64,000 bases of DNA from Venatoribacter cucullus (GTDB lineage Bacteria > Pseudomonadota > Gammaproteobacteria > Pseudomonadales > Oceanobacteraceae): contig NZ_CP046056.1 of the NCBI RefSeq assembly GCF_016132445.1, positions 930,001 to 994,000 on the forward strand. The letters run 5' to 3'. Every line of letters starts with the position of its first letter. Position 1 is the first letter of the stretch. The position numbers and the translations under genes are program-made. Below are positions 39,220-47,666 of this stretch, piece by piece. Below the pieces are notes generated by a model. It did no database searches, was not told the DNA's origin, and worked only from the letters and a program-made list of their open reading frames with translations.

Positions 39220-40662
39220 TTACCCGACCGAGCCTTCCAATGACACTTCCAGCAACTTGCCGGCTTCCACGGCAAATTCCATCGGTAATTCTTTGAATAC
39301 TTCTTTGCAGAAGCCATTCACAATCATGGATACCGCTTTTTCAGTATCAATACCGCGCTGGCGGCACAGGAATAACTGGTCGTCGCTGACGGTTGAGGTG
39401 GTGGCTTCGTGCTCGACCACTGCGCTCGGGTGTTTGCTTTCAATGTACGGGAAGGTATGCGCGCCGCACTGATCGCCGATTAACAGCGAATCACATTGGG
39501 TATAGTTACGCGCACCTTCAGCGGTCGGGTTCATACGCACCAGGCCACGGTAGGCATTCTGGCTTTTACCGGCCGAAATCCCTTTGGAAATAATGGTGGA
39601 TTTGGTGTTTTTACCCAGGTGAATCATCTTGGTGCCGGTATCGGCCTGCTGGAAATTATTGGTTAAGGCCACCGAGTAAAATTCACCCACGGCGTTGTCG
39701 CCTTTAAGGATGCAGCTGGGGTATTTCCAGGTAACGGCAGAGCCGGTTTCCACCTGGGTCCAGCTGACTTTGGCGTTGGTATGGGCCACGGCGCGTTTGG
39801 TGACGAAATTGTAGATGCCGCCTTTGCCTTCTTTGTCGCCGGGGTACCAGTTCTGTACCGTACTGTATTTAATTTCGGCGTTATCCAGCGCGATCAATTC
39901 CACCACGGCGGCGTGCAGCTGATTTTCATCGCGCATCGGTGCGGTGCAGCCTTCCAGATAGGACACATACGAGCCTTCGTCGGCGATGATCAGGGTGCGT
40001 TCAAACTGGCCGGTTTTGGCTTCGTTGATACGGAAATAGGTGGACAGCTCCATCGGGCAACGAACGCCCTTGGGGATATACACAAAGGAGCCGTCAGAAA
40101 ACACCGCGCAATTAAGAGCGGCGTAATAGTTGTCACGTTGCGGTACCACGGTGCCGAGGTATTTTTTCACCAGCTCCGGGTGCTCATGCACGGCTTCGGA
40201 AATGGGCATAAAAATAACACCGGCTTCAGCCAGTTTGGCGCGGAAGGTGGTGGCAACGGATACCGAGTCAAAAACCGCATCCACCGCGATGCCGGCCAGC
40301 GCCATCTGCTCATGCAGCGGAATACCCAGTTTTTCGTAGGTGCGCAGCAGCTCCGGGTCAACTTCATCGAGGCTTTTCGGTTTGTCGGCCATGCTTTTGG
40401 GGGCGGAATAGTAGGACACCGCCTGAAAGTCGATTTCCGGGTAGTGCACGTGCGCCCAGGTCGGCTCTGCCATTTCCTGCCAGATGCGGAAGGCTTTCAG
40501 ACGCCATTCGGTCATCCATTCAGGCTCGCCCTTCTTGGCGGAGATAAAGCGCACCACGTCTTCATTCAGACCGGGCGCAATGGTGTCGGACTCAATGTTG
40601 GTGATGAATCCGGCCTGGTAGTCGTTACCGATGCGGCGTTCGATTTCGGCGTTGCTGCTCAT
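39220..40662 (-). CDS. sufB: Iron-sulfur scaffold protein SufB
   Basis: SufB is the main scaffold on which the cluster is built. The 480-residue protein carries the family blocks [43 protein letters not shown] with a key cysteine, and the late segment [20 protein letters not shown] with the C/H residues near the SufD interface. It is the first gene of the operon; the region upstream shares a control site with the divergent regulator. Confidence 0.97.
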   Translation of the reverse strand: MSSNAEIERRIGNDYQAGFITNIESDTIAPGLNEDVVRFISAKKGEPEWMTEWRLKAFRIWQEMAEPTWAHVHYPEIDFQAVSYYSAPKSMADKPKSLDEVDPELLRTYEKLGIPLHEQMALAGIAVDAVFDSVSVATTFRAKLAEAGVIFMPISEAVHEHPELVKKYLGTVVPQRDNYYAALNCAVFSDGSFVYIPKGVRCPMELSTYFRINEAKTGQFERTLIIADEGSYVSYLEGCTAPMRDENQLHAAVVELIALDNAEIKYSTVQNWYPGDKEGKGGIYNFVTKRAVAHTNAKVSWTQVETGSAVTWKYPSCILKGDNAVGEFYSVALTNNFQQADTGTKMIHLGKNTKSTIISKGISAGKSQNAYRGLVRMNPTAEGARNYTQCDSLLIGDQCGAHTFPYIESKHPSAVVEHEATTSTVSDDQLFLCRQRGIDTEKAVSMIVNGFCKEVFKELPMEFAVEAGKLLEVSLEGSVG

Positions 40663-40755
40663 AGTGCGCTCTCTTGTCTGGCTGGCCTGAAAGACGCCGG
40701 GATTTTAACCCGGATCAGGATAAAGTCAGAGTAAAATAGTAGGGTATATTAATCA

Positions 40756-40770
40756 ATACCAAGTTGGTAT
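40756..40770. promoter_or_regulatory. Candidate Suf regulator operator
   Basis: ATACCAA-g-TTGGTAT is a perfect palindrome in the gap between sufB and its regulator. On the minus strand TTGGTA with TATTTT 18 bases downstream would form a sufB promoter overlapped by the palindrome. This is the expected layout for repression by the Rrf2-family protein encoded next door. Confidence 0.55.
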
Positions 40771-40869
40771 GCTTTCTCGAATGTCGCGCATTCTAGCAAA
40801 GTGGTTGTTATCTGACCAATTGCGACAGTTTCTCGTTTAAGCCCGTCGTTGTGGCTCTTTGGGGGCGTT

Positions 40870-41340
40870 ATGTTACGCATCAGTAAACTCACGGATTATG
40901 GTGTGGTGGTGCTCAGCCAGCTGGCGGATGCCGGATCGGTAAAGCTGTCCACCGATGATCTGGTCAGCCAGACCGGGCTGGCCCTGCCAACCGTGCGTAA
41001 AGTCATGAAGGCGCTGGCCGACAGTGGTCTGGTGATCGCGCAGCGCGGTGCTCATGGTGGTTACCGGCTGGCGCGGGCACCGGCGCAGATAAGAATGCTG
41101 GATGTGGTGCAGGCTTTTGAAGGGCCGGTGGCATTAACCGAATGTGCCGCGGAGGAGCATCAGTGTGAGATTACCGCCAGTTGTTCGCTGGCCAGTAACT
41201 GGGGCGGCATTAACCAGCTGCTGACGCAGGTATTGGCGCGGGTAACGCTGCAGGATATCCGTAACCCGCAGCGCCAGGAGCAGCTGATCCGCGACACAGT
41301 GCCCTTAACCTCGTTTATTGAACTGGTGAATGTGGTCTGA
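40870..41340 (+). CDS. Rrf2-family Suf operon regulator (IscR-like)
   Basis: The 156-residue winged-helix protein begins MLRISKLTDYG, and the start at 40870 matches the family. The HTH region is residues about 28-65 (STDDLVSQTGLALPTVRKVMKAL). Cys92, Cys99 and Cys105 sit almost exactly at the cluster-ligand positions of IscR (92, 98, 104), so it probably senses iron-sulfur status. Proteins of the type encoded beside sufB are described as the SUF-system regulator (TIGR02944). It faces away from sufB and likely controls it through the site at 40756. Confidence 0.93.
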   Translation: MLRISKLTDYGVVVLSQLADAGSVKLSTDDLVSQTGLALPTVRKVMKALADSGLVIAQRGAHGGYRLARAPAQIRMLDVVQAFEGPVALTECAAEEHQCEITASCSLASNWGGINQLLTQVLARVTLQDIRNPQRQEQLIRDTVPLTSFIELVNVV

Positions 41341-41522
41341 ATCACGGCCGGGGCGGATGTGCGTCACAATTTTCGGGTTTATTCCTTATAAATTCTTTTT
41401 GACCATGAAACAGCGCACAAAAATACGGATGCAAAACACTACAGGGCTGGCGCTGTGGGTCGTAGAGTAAGTGGCCATTAATGGCCATGCTGTTACCTGT
41501 GAAATATTTGCAGGTAGTGGTT

Positions 41523-42152
41523 ATGTGGCGCTGGTTTTTTATGGTTTTTACCCTGTTTTTTACCTCGGCTCAGGCCGCCGAGCTGCAAGGTGTGGGGGTA
41601 TTCTCTACGCTGGAAAAGCCTTGGTTTTTAACCGGTCTGTATACCGATAAAGAACAACAGCCGCAGCGGCTGGAATTCCGTATTGTGGAAGAAAAAATTA
41701 CCCCGTACCGCTTCCGTCAGTTATGGCAGCAAGCCTTTGCCGTAGCCCATGAAAATGATGTCTGGCAGCAGCATCAGCAGGATCTGGAACAGTTTTTTTC
41801 TGTACTGCACGGTCCGCTGCAGACGAATGATCAGCTGCTGGTTGAGCAGCAGGATGGCAGCACGGTGGTGAGTATTAATTACCGTGAGCATGCCCGTTTA
41901 AGTGAAGAATTCTTGCCGTTGCTGGTACAAACTCTTACCGCCCGCATCACGCTGGTGCCGGAATTGCGTGAGGGGTTAACCGGTCAGCAACCGGCGGCAG
42001 AGCAACGCGACTTGTTGCGTGATTACGACCGTGCTCAGCCGAGCCTGGGCCGCATTGCCGAAACGGCCCGCTGGTTACGCCAGCGTCAGCAGGCGGCGTC
42101 CGCGGCATCTTCTGCATCGTCTTCCTATTCCGGCTCCGTCGGCCAACTCTGA
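41523..42152 (+). CDS. Exported chalcone-isomerase-like protein
   Basis: The start at 41523 (MWRWFFMVFTLFF) gives a clean signal peptide ending at SAQAAE; an earlier ATG at 41481 adds a hydrophobic piece without a clear ribosome site. The mature part opens with LQGVGVFSTLEKPWFLTGLY, a pattern of bacterial chalcone-isomerase-fold proteins, which are mostly non-enzymatic lipid- or ligand-binding members. The C-terminus is Gln/Ala/Ser-rich and likely flexible. Function unknown. Confidence 0.65.
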   Translation: MWRWFFMVFTLFFTSAQAAELQGVGVFSTLEKPWFLTGLYTDKEQQPQRLEFRIVEEKITPYRFRQLWQQAFAVAHENDVWQQHQQDLEQFFSVLHGPLQTNDQLLVEQQDGSTVVSINYREHARLSEEFLPLLVQTLTARITLVPELREGLTGQQPAAEQRDLLRDYDRAQPSLGRIAETARWLRQRQQAASAASSASSSYSGSVGQL

Positions 42153-42196
42153 TATACTGCGCGCCTTGTTTGATCTGATCTGACCGGCAGGTGCGC

Positions 42197-42991
42197 ATGT
42201 CCCCCGATTATCTTGACCGCTTTGGTGGTATTGGCCGTTTATACGGCGTGGCTGGTTTGCAACGCCTGCACGATGCACAGGTGTGCGTGGTGGGTATTGG
42301 CGGGGTGGGTTCCTGGGCGGCGGAAGCGCTGGCGCGTTCCGGCATTGGCGCCATTACCCTGATTGATATGGATGATATCTGCGTCACCAACACCAATCGT
42401 CAGATTCATGCGTTAGATGGCGACATCGGTAAGCTGAAAGTGGATGTGGTGGCTGAGCGTATCCGCCGGATTAATCCGCAATGCCGGGTGCAGGCAGTGA
42501 TGGAGTTTGTGACCGAAAAAAATCAGCAGCAGCTGATTCATAGCGGCTTTGATTACGTGGTTGATTGCATCGACAGCGTGAAAAGCAAAGCTGCCCTGAT
42601 TGCCCACTGCAAACGCAATAAAATCCGCATTGTCACCACCGGTGCTGCTGGTGGCCAGACCGATCCGACGCAGATTCAGGTAACCGATCTGAATAAAACG
42701 GTGAACGATCCGCTGGCGAAAAAAGTGCGCTCGTTACTGCGCCGGGATTACCATTTTTCCCGCAATACCAGCCGTAATTATTCCATTCCCTGTGTGTATT
42801 CCACCGAACAGCTGCAATACCCGCAGGCCGATGGTTCGGTGTGTCAGACCAAGGCGTTTGCCGGTGACAGTACCAGGCTGGATTGCTCGTCGGGTTTTGG
42901 TGCCGCCACTATGGTGACGGGTACCTTTGGTTTTGTGGCCGCAGCAAGGGTGGTGAAGCGCATCGCTGAGGGGGCGGGGAAAAAAGGCTGA
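42197..42991 (+). CDS. tcdA: tRNA threonylcarbamoyladenosine dehydratase
   Basis: TcdA (also called CsdL) dehydrates the t6A base at position 37 of ANN-decoding tRNAs to the cyclic form, using ATP. In 264 residues the E1-like nucleotide site VVGIGGVGSWAAEALARSG, DMDDICVTNTNRQ and the DCIDSVKSK block are clear. The start at 42197 has AGG upstream; a GTG at 42191 is in frame. In some bacteria this enzyme is fed by a cysteine desulfurase pathway, which makes its place near suf interesting. Confidence 0.95.
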   Translation: MSPDYLDRFGGIGRLYGVAGLQRLHDAQVCVVGIGGVGSWAAEALARSGIGAITLIDMDDICVTNTNRQIHALDGDIGKLKVDVVAERIRRINPQCRVQAVMEFVTEKNQQQLIHSGFDYVVDCIDSVKSKAALIAHCKRNKIRIVTTGAAGGQTDPTQIQVTDLNKTVNDPLAKKVRSLLRRDYHFSRNTSRNYSIPCVYSTEQLQYPQADGSVCQTKAFAGDSTRLDCSSGFGAATMVTGTFGFVAAARVVKRIAEGAGKKG

Positions 42992-43027
42992 GGTTTTTCG
43001 ATACTTACAGTCAGAGAATCGTGCATA

Positions 43028-43121
43028 TTCAGAAGCAGCTGATGCAACTCGCCGTAAACCCATCCATGGGGGCTCGAGCGCGCCATCCATGGCGCACACG
43101 GTTGTATCAGCTGCTTCTGAA
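43028..43121. repeat. Intergenic inverted repeat
   Basis: Sixteen-base arms TTCAGAAGCAGCTGAT and ATCAGCTGCTTCTGAA (43028-43043, 43106-43121) are perfectly complementary across 62 bases that themselves contain CCATCCATGG elements. It lies between two converging genes and could end transcription in both directions. Confidence 0.7.
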
Positions 43122-43193
43122 CAGCACTCTAGCGAACTAATTTTCTAAGAAGATTGATGAGTTGCAGCCGCTTTCGTTGTGGTGTTCCGGGGT

Positions 43194-43271
43194 GTGCAGC
43201 ACAGACCGTATGCCGCAGGGATGCGGCATTCGAGCCTACAAGGATGTATTTACGGTGAGTCTGTGCTGCAC
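43194..43271. repeat. Second structured intergenic element
   Basis: Arms GTGCAGCACAGAC and GTCTGTGCTGCAC (43194-43206, 43259-43271) enclose a further hairpin TGCCGCA-ggga-TGCGGCA at 43211-43228. Together with the previous element it fills the 333-base gap 42992-43324, which has no gene. Confidence 0.7.
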
Positions 43272-43324
43272 GCCCAGGAAGATAGCCACTGATAAGAAAG
43301 CGGCCTTTGCAAAGGCTGAAAATC

Positions 43325-44422
43325 TCAGCCTTCTTTCAATTGCTTCAGCAAGGATTCGGGCAGTTTGGTAAAGCGTAATTCGTTGGTCGCTTTATCGAAC
43401 ACCACTTCATGTTTCTCCAGCAGGCTGGCAGAAAAACTCAGGCTCAGTTCTTTGTTTTTGCCGCTGAAACGCACAAAACCGCGCAGTTTTTTCCGGTCGG
43501 GGATTAACTCGGTTTTAATGGCTTCGGCCACGTCCTGCATGCTGGCGCCGCTGGCGGCCAGTTGTTCGGGCGTTAAGCGCGGTTGTTGCTGGCTCAGGCG
43601 TTCTTTCTGTTTTTCCACCACATAATGCGCAAAGGCGCGGGCCGGTTCGGCTTTGACTTCGGCGGCTAAATAATCAGCCAGCTCGTCAAATTTAACCGGT
43701 TCACCGCGTAAATCCTGCTCCATGCAGTAATCCACCACCTTGGTTTTGCACTCAAACCCCTGTTCCGGCGGTAAGGTGTGGCTGAATTCTTCGACAATAT
43801 CCAGAAAGGCTTCGGTTTCGGCGGCGGTGTTTAAGGTATCGGTAAAACCGAAGCTTTCGGCAAACAGGTTCTGCAGCGGCTTATCGCCGCGGCCAAAACT
43901 GAAGGTTACATAACGGCTGTCGTCATCGGCAATAAAATCGGTGAGGTTCAGCAGCAACCCAAAACCGGTATTGGAAAAATCCAGGTAATGGGTTTCGGTT
44001 AAGGTCATATCCGTATTAATCATCACGCTGCTTTTACGGCGCAGATGGAAAATATACAGCCGGTCACTGTCGGCCAGTTGTTCCATGAAAAACGCCAGGT
44101 AGCCGTCCACTGCCAGCTCGGTGTTATCCAGCGCATTGGCAAAGTGTTTGCTGAGGCGGCGGGTCAGGGCGATAAAGCTTTGCCGTTCGCCCAGCCAGTC
44201 CTGAATTTGCGCCCGGGCGTAGGTTATTTCCGGGTGGAACACGCCGTAACGCTTGCCGGAGCGCTGGGTCAGGATGCCTTTTAACTGCGCGGCGGTCTGG
44301 GCATAGAAGTGCGCCACGGCATCATTATCCAGATCGGTTTCCTGCTCGCTGCACAGCAGTGTGGCCGCGGGTTCCTGCAGTTCTTTGCTGATCTTGTGGG
44401 TAACGAAATGGCGCAAGCCCAT
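43325..44422 (-). CDS. yejK: Nucleoid-associated protein NdpA/YejK
   Basis: YejK-family proteins associate with the nucleoid; their precise role is unclear. In 365 residues it starts MGLRHFVTHKISKEL at 44422 with a GAGGAG site and shows the family blocks LRRKSSVMINTDMTLTETHYLD, RYVTFSFGRGDKPLQNLF and FVRFSGKNKELSLSFS. It begins ten bases after the apt stop, on the same strand. Confidence 0.93.
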   Translation of the reverse strand: MGLRHFVTHKISKELQEPAATLLCSEQETDLDNDAVAHFYAQTAAQLKGILTQRSGKRYGVFHPEITYARAQIQDWLGERQSFIALTRRLSKHFANALDNTELAVDGYLAFFMEQLADSDRLYIFHLRRKSSVMINTDMTLTETHYLDFSNTGFGLLLNLTDFIADDDSRYVTFSFGRGDKPLQNLFAESFGFTDTLNTAAETEAFLDIVEEFSHTLPPEQGFECKTKVVDYCMEQDLRGEPVKFDELADYLAAEVKAEPARAFAHYVVEKQKERLSQQQPRLTPEQLAASGASMQDVAEAIKTELIPDRKKLRGFVRFSGKNKELSLSFSASLLEKHEVVFDKATNELRFTKLPESLLKQLKEG

Positions 44423-44432
44423 ACGGTGCTCC

Positions 44433-44975
44433 TCAGTGGCCGTCGAATTCGCAGATGGCGTACACCGGGAAACCGGCGTTACGCAGTTTTTCACCGCCTT
44501 TTAAGTCGGGCAGATCAATAATGGCAGCCACTTCCACCACTTCGGCCTGCAGTTTGCGCACCAGCTCGCAAGCGGCCAGCATGGTGCCGCCGGTGGCGAT
44601 CAGGTCGTCCATCACCAGGACGCGGTCGCCGGGCTTGAAGGCATCGGTGTGCAGCTCAATGGTGGCGCTGCCGTATTCCAGATCGTAGCTTTGGGTAACG
44701 GTTTTGAACGGCAGTTTGCCTTTCTTACGCACTGGCACCAGGCTCAGGCCCAGTTCGTAGGCCAGCGGAGCACCCAGAATAAAACCGCGCGCATCAATGG
44801 CGGCAATGGCATCCAGCTGCATGTTCTGGTAACGGTGCACAAAGCTGTCGATGAGTTTGCGGAAGGCATTGCGGTTCTGCAGCAGTGGCATGATATCGCG
44901 GAACATCACACCGGGCTCCGGCCAGTCGGGCACAGTACGGATAGCGTTTTTGATTTCGTCGCGGTAGGCGCTCAT
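44433..44975 (-). CDS. apt: Adenine phosphoribosyltransferase
   Basis: Apt salvages adenine to AMP with PRPP. The 180-residue protein has the phosphoribosyl motif [14 protein letters not shown] and the early [11 protein letters not shown] and [18 protein letters not shown] segments. It heads the apt-yejK pair and is divergent from a purine permease, so the two probably serve purine salvage. Confidence 0.97.
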   Translation of the reverse strand: MSAYRDEIKNAIRTVPDWPEPGVMFRDIMPLLQNRNAFRKLIDSFVHRYQNMQLDAIAAIDARGFILGAPLAYELGLSLVPVRKKGKLPFKTVTQSYDLEYGSATIELHTDAFKPGDRVLVMDDLIATGGTMLAACELVRKLQAEVVEVAAIIDLPDLKGGEKLRNAGFPVYAICEFDGH

Positions 44976-45062
44976 AAGTGTCTCTTGATGTCTGGACCGC
45001 TGGCGTTGAACCCAGCATGCAGGCCGATGGTTAACAATGGCTGATCAGCCGGTCAGGTTTTC

Positions 45063-45091
45063 TTGGGGATTCGCTGGTCCGGCATTATAAT
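45063..45091 (+). promoter_or_regulatory. Candidate sigma-70 promoter for the permease
   Basis: TTGGGG and TATAAT are separated by 17 bases, 75 bases upstream of the permease start. Confidence 0.55.
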
Positions 45092-45165
45092 CGCCGGCCA
45101 CAAAAAGTCTCCCCCGGCTGACTGGCCGGTTAAGACCCCCGTTAACCACCACAAAGGTTCTTCCC

Positions 45166-46458
45166 ATGCTGGAAAAGCTGTTTCAGCTGTCGCGTTTCGG
45201 CAGCAACTGGCGCACTGAGGTGCTGGCTGGCATTACCACTTACCTGACCATGGCCTACATCATTTTCGTTAACCCGGCCATGCTGGCCGACGCCGGTATG
45301 GATCGTGGCGCGGTGTTTGTTGCCACCTGTGTGGCAGCCGCCATTGGCTGTCTGGTAATGGGCCTGTGGGCGAACCTGCCGGTGGCGCTGGCGCCGGGCA
45401 TGGGCCTGAATGCCTTCTTTACCTACGGCGTGGTGCTGGGCATGGGTTATACCTGGCAGGCGGCGCTGGGCGCGGTATTCCTGTCGGGCTGTTTGTTTAT
45501 TCTGCTGAGCCTGTTCAAGGTGCGTGAGTGGGCCATTAATGCCATTCCGGATACGCTGAAAAAGGCCATCGCCGCGGGTATCGGTACCTTTCTGGCGCTG
45601 ATTGCCCTGAAAAACGCCGGCATTATTGTTGACCATCCGGCCACCCTGGTGACTCTGGGTGACGTTACTCAGTTTGGCCCGGCGATGGCGATTCTGGGCT
45701 TTTTCCTGGTCATTGCTTTCGTACAGCGCAACGTGCCCGGCGCGGTAATGCTGGCGATTCTGCTGGTAACGGCAGCGGCCATTATGTTTGGCAAGGTGGA
45801 ATACCACGGTGTGGTTTCGGCGCCGCCGTCGATTGCGCCGACCTTTATGCAGATGGATCTGGCCGCCGCCCTCGATGTGGCGATGCTGAGCGTGATTTTT
45901 GCCTTCCTGTTTGTGGATTTGTTTGACACCTCCGGCACCTTAATTGCGGTAACGCAGCGCGCCGGGCTGATCAAAGAAGATGGTCAGGTGCCGCGCCTGA
46001 AGCAGGCGTTAATGGCCGACAGCACAGCCACGGTTGCCGGTGCGGTACTGGGTACCTCCACCACCACCAGTTATGTGGAAAGTGCCGCCGGGGTTGCCGC
46101 GGGTGGCCGTACCGGTTTAACCGCCGTGGTGGTGGGGGTGCTGTTCCTGCTGAGCATTTTCTTTGCCCCGCTGGCGGGTATGATTCCGGCCTATGCGACC
46201 GCCGGTGCCATTTTTTATGTGTCCATTCTGATGCTGTTCACTCTGAAAGATGTGAACTGGGATGATCTGACCGAAGCCGCGCCGGTGGGCGTGGTGCTGT
46301 TGCTGACCCCGCTGACCTTCTCCATTGCGCATGGTATTACCCTGGGTTTTATCACCTATGCACTGGCGAAAGTGCTGGCGGGTAAAACCCACGAACTGTC
46401 GGGTGCCGTATGGGTGCTGTCGGCGCTGTTGCTGCTGAAAGTGATTTTTGTCCGCTGA
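45166..46458 (+). CDS. NCS2-family purine permease (AdeP/PbuG-like)
   Basis: An inner-membrane purine/H+ symporter of 430 residues with about 12 to 14 helices. Family marks are GITTYLTMAYIIFVNPAMLAD at the start, GMGLNAFFTYGVVLGMGYTWQ and the FVDLFDTSGTLIAV motif with its acidic residues. The likely substrate is adenine, guanine or hypoxanthine; its place beside apt favours adenine. A terminator follows. Confidence 0.94.
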   Translation: MLEKLFQLSRFGSNWRTEVLAGITTYLTMAYIIFVNPAMLADAGMDRGAVFVATCVAAAIGCLVMGLWANLPVALAPGMGLNAFFTYGVVLGMGYTWQAALGAVFLSGCLFILLSLFKVREWAINAIPDTLKKAIAAGIGTFLALIALKNAGIIVDHPATLVTLGDVTQFGPAMAILGFFLVIAFVQRNVPGAVMLAILLVTAAAIMFGKVEYHGVVSAPPSIAPTFMQMDLAAALDVAMLSVIFAFLFVDLFDTSGTLIAVTQRAGLIKEDGQVPRLKQALMADSTATVAGAVLGTSTTTSYVESAAGVAAGGRTGLTAVVVGVLFLLSIFFAPLAGMIPAYATAGAIFYVSILMLFTLKDVNWDDLTEAAPVGVVLLLTPLTFSIAHGITLGFITYALAKVLAGKTHELSGAVWVLSALLLLKVIFVR

Positions 46459-46479
46459 TATTCGCCGTAGGCATGACAG

Positions 46480-46513
46480 GGGGTGGCCGTTTACAATGGC
46501 CGCCCCTTTTTTT
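46480..46513 (+). terminator. Rho-independent terminator
   Basis: GGGGtGGCC and GGCCgCCCC arms with a nine-base loop are followed by seven T residues. Confidence 0.88.
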
Positions 46514-46526
46514 ATTGGCGTCTATC

Positions 46527-46910
46527 ATGAGCTACTCCCTCAGCCGCAGCGAGCATCTGGCAACCCTGAAACTGTCCAACCATCAGCGCTTTCAGCACTT
46601 TGTCGATAAAGTCACGGAGCATGGTGAGATCTGGAGTCTGGCCAACGCCGACGGCTGGGTTACCTTAACGTCCGAGGGCGACAACTGCCTGCCGGTATGG
46701 CCACACCCGGATTACGCCGCCGAATGGGCGACCGGGGACTGGGCTGATTGTCAGCCGAAAAGTGTGCCGCTGGCGCAATGGCTGGAACGCTGGACCAAGG
46801 GCCTGACCGCTGATGAAACCCTGTTGGTGGTTTTCCCTAACCTGAAAGAAGAGGCCCTGCTGGCCGAACCCGGCGAGCTGGATGAAGCACTGCGCGAAGC
46901 ACAGGAATAA
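46527..46910 (+). CDS. DUF2750-family protein
   Basis: A 127-residue soluble protein whose start MSYSLSRSEHL at 46527 is supported by the position just after the terminator. DUF2750 marks are RFQHFVDKVTEHGEIWSL, GWVTLTSEGDNCLPVWPHPDYAAEWA and DWADCQPKSVPL. Function unknown; often single-gene. Confidence 0.9.
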   Translation: MSYSLSRSEHLATLKLSNHQRFQHFVDKVTEHGEIWSLANADGWVTLTSEGDNCLPVWPHPDYAAEWATGDWADCQPKSVPLAQWLERWTKGLTADETLLVVFPNLKEEALLAEPGELDEALREAQE

Positions 46911-46913
46911 GCG

Positions 46914-46941
46914 TTTACTTCTTGTATAAGGTTTGTATAAA
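46914..46941 (+). promoter_or_regulatory. Candidate promoter of the peroxidase gene
   Basis: TTTACT and TATAAA are separated by 16 bases; a repeated ttgtataa overlaps them. Confidence 0.4.
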
Positions 46942-46976
46942 GTAACGGGGTAATCCACTGGTCTGGAGCCCCGCTT

Positions 46977-47585
46977 ATGACGCTGTCTGCACAATTCCCC
47001 GTTTTTTTTCGTCCTATCCTGCGCCTGGTTTTGCTGGTGGCGGCAGCCGGCCCATTAGTCGTTCAGGCTGAATCTGTGGCTGAACCTGGTGCGCCTGATT
47101 CTGTTGCACCAGCCCATTGCCCACCGATTTTTCAGCATGAAATGAAACAGCTGCACAGTTCTAAGATTCTGAATCTGTGTGACCTGGTGCAGGGCCGCCC
47201 GGTGTTGCTGGTGAATACCGCCAGCCATTGTGGTTTTACCAAGCAGTTTGGTGACCTGGAGAAAATCCATCAGCAGTACAAAGATCAGGGCTTGGTGGTG
47301 ATTGGCGTTTCGTCCGATTCATTTAACCAGGAAGCCGATGACGAAGCCGCCGCCGCCGATGTGTGCTTCAAAAACTTTGGCGTCAGCTTCACCATGCTGG
47401 CAACCGTGCCGGTAAAAGGTGCTGAGGCGCACCCATTATTTAAAGAAGTGGCGCGCCAGGATACCGCACCGAAATGGAATTTTTATAAGTACCTGGTGAA
47501 CCGTCAGGGACAAATTGTGGATTCCAATTCCAGTATGACGTTGCCATCGGATAAAGCCTTACAGAAATTACTGGCAGCAGAATAA
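46977..47585 (+). CDS. Exported glutathione peroxidase-family protein
   Basis: Thiol-dependent peroxidase of about 202 residues that reduces hydroperoxides. A signal peptide (about 10-32, ending VVQAES) indicates export. The catalytic Cys85 is in NTASHCGFTKQ; the WNFYKYLVNRQG block supplies the Trp/Asn of the active site. A GGAG site precedes the ATG. Together with katG it adds to oxidant defence. Confidence 0.93.
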   Translation: MTLSAQFPVFFRPILRLVLLVAAAGPLVVQAESVAEPGAPDSVAPAHCPPIFQHEMKQLHSSKILNLCDLVQGRPVLLVNTASHCGFTKQFGDLEKIHQQYKDQGLVVIGVSSDSFNQEADDEAAAADVCFKNFGVSFTMLATVPVKGAEAHPLFKEVARQDTAPKWNFYKYLVNRQGQIVDSNSSMTLPSDKALQKLLAAE

Positions 47586-47589
47586 AAAA

Positions 47590-47628
47590 CACCCCTGAAG
47601 GTTGCGTCAGGGTGCAACCTTTGGGGTG
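47590..47628. terminator. Hairpin between converging genes
   Basis: CACCCC-t-gaaGGTTGC and GCAACCttt-GGGGTG pair across eight bases between the peroxidase and phytase genes. There is no long T-run. Confidence 0.55.
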
Positions 47629-47666
47629 CCGTTCATCAGTACTGGCTTGTTATTGTTCAGTCGTTT

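Noticed and set aside
39781-40734. 317-codon plus-strand frame
   Set aside because: Shadow of sufB on the opposite strand, with no ribosome site or family signature; similar shadows cover katG, sufC and sufS.
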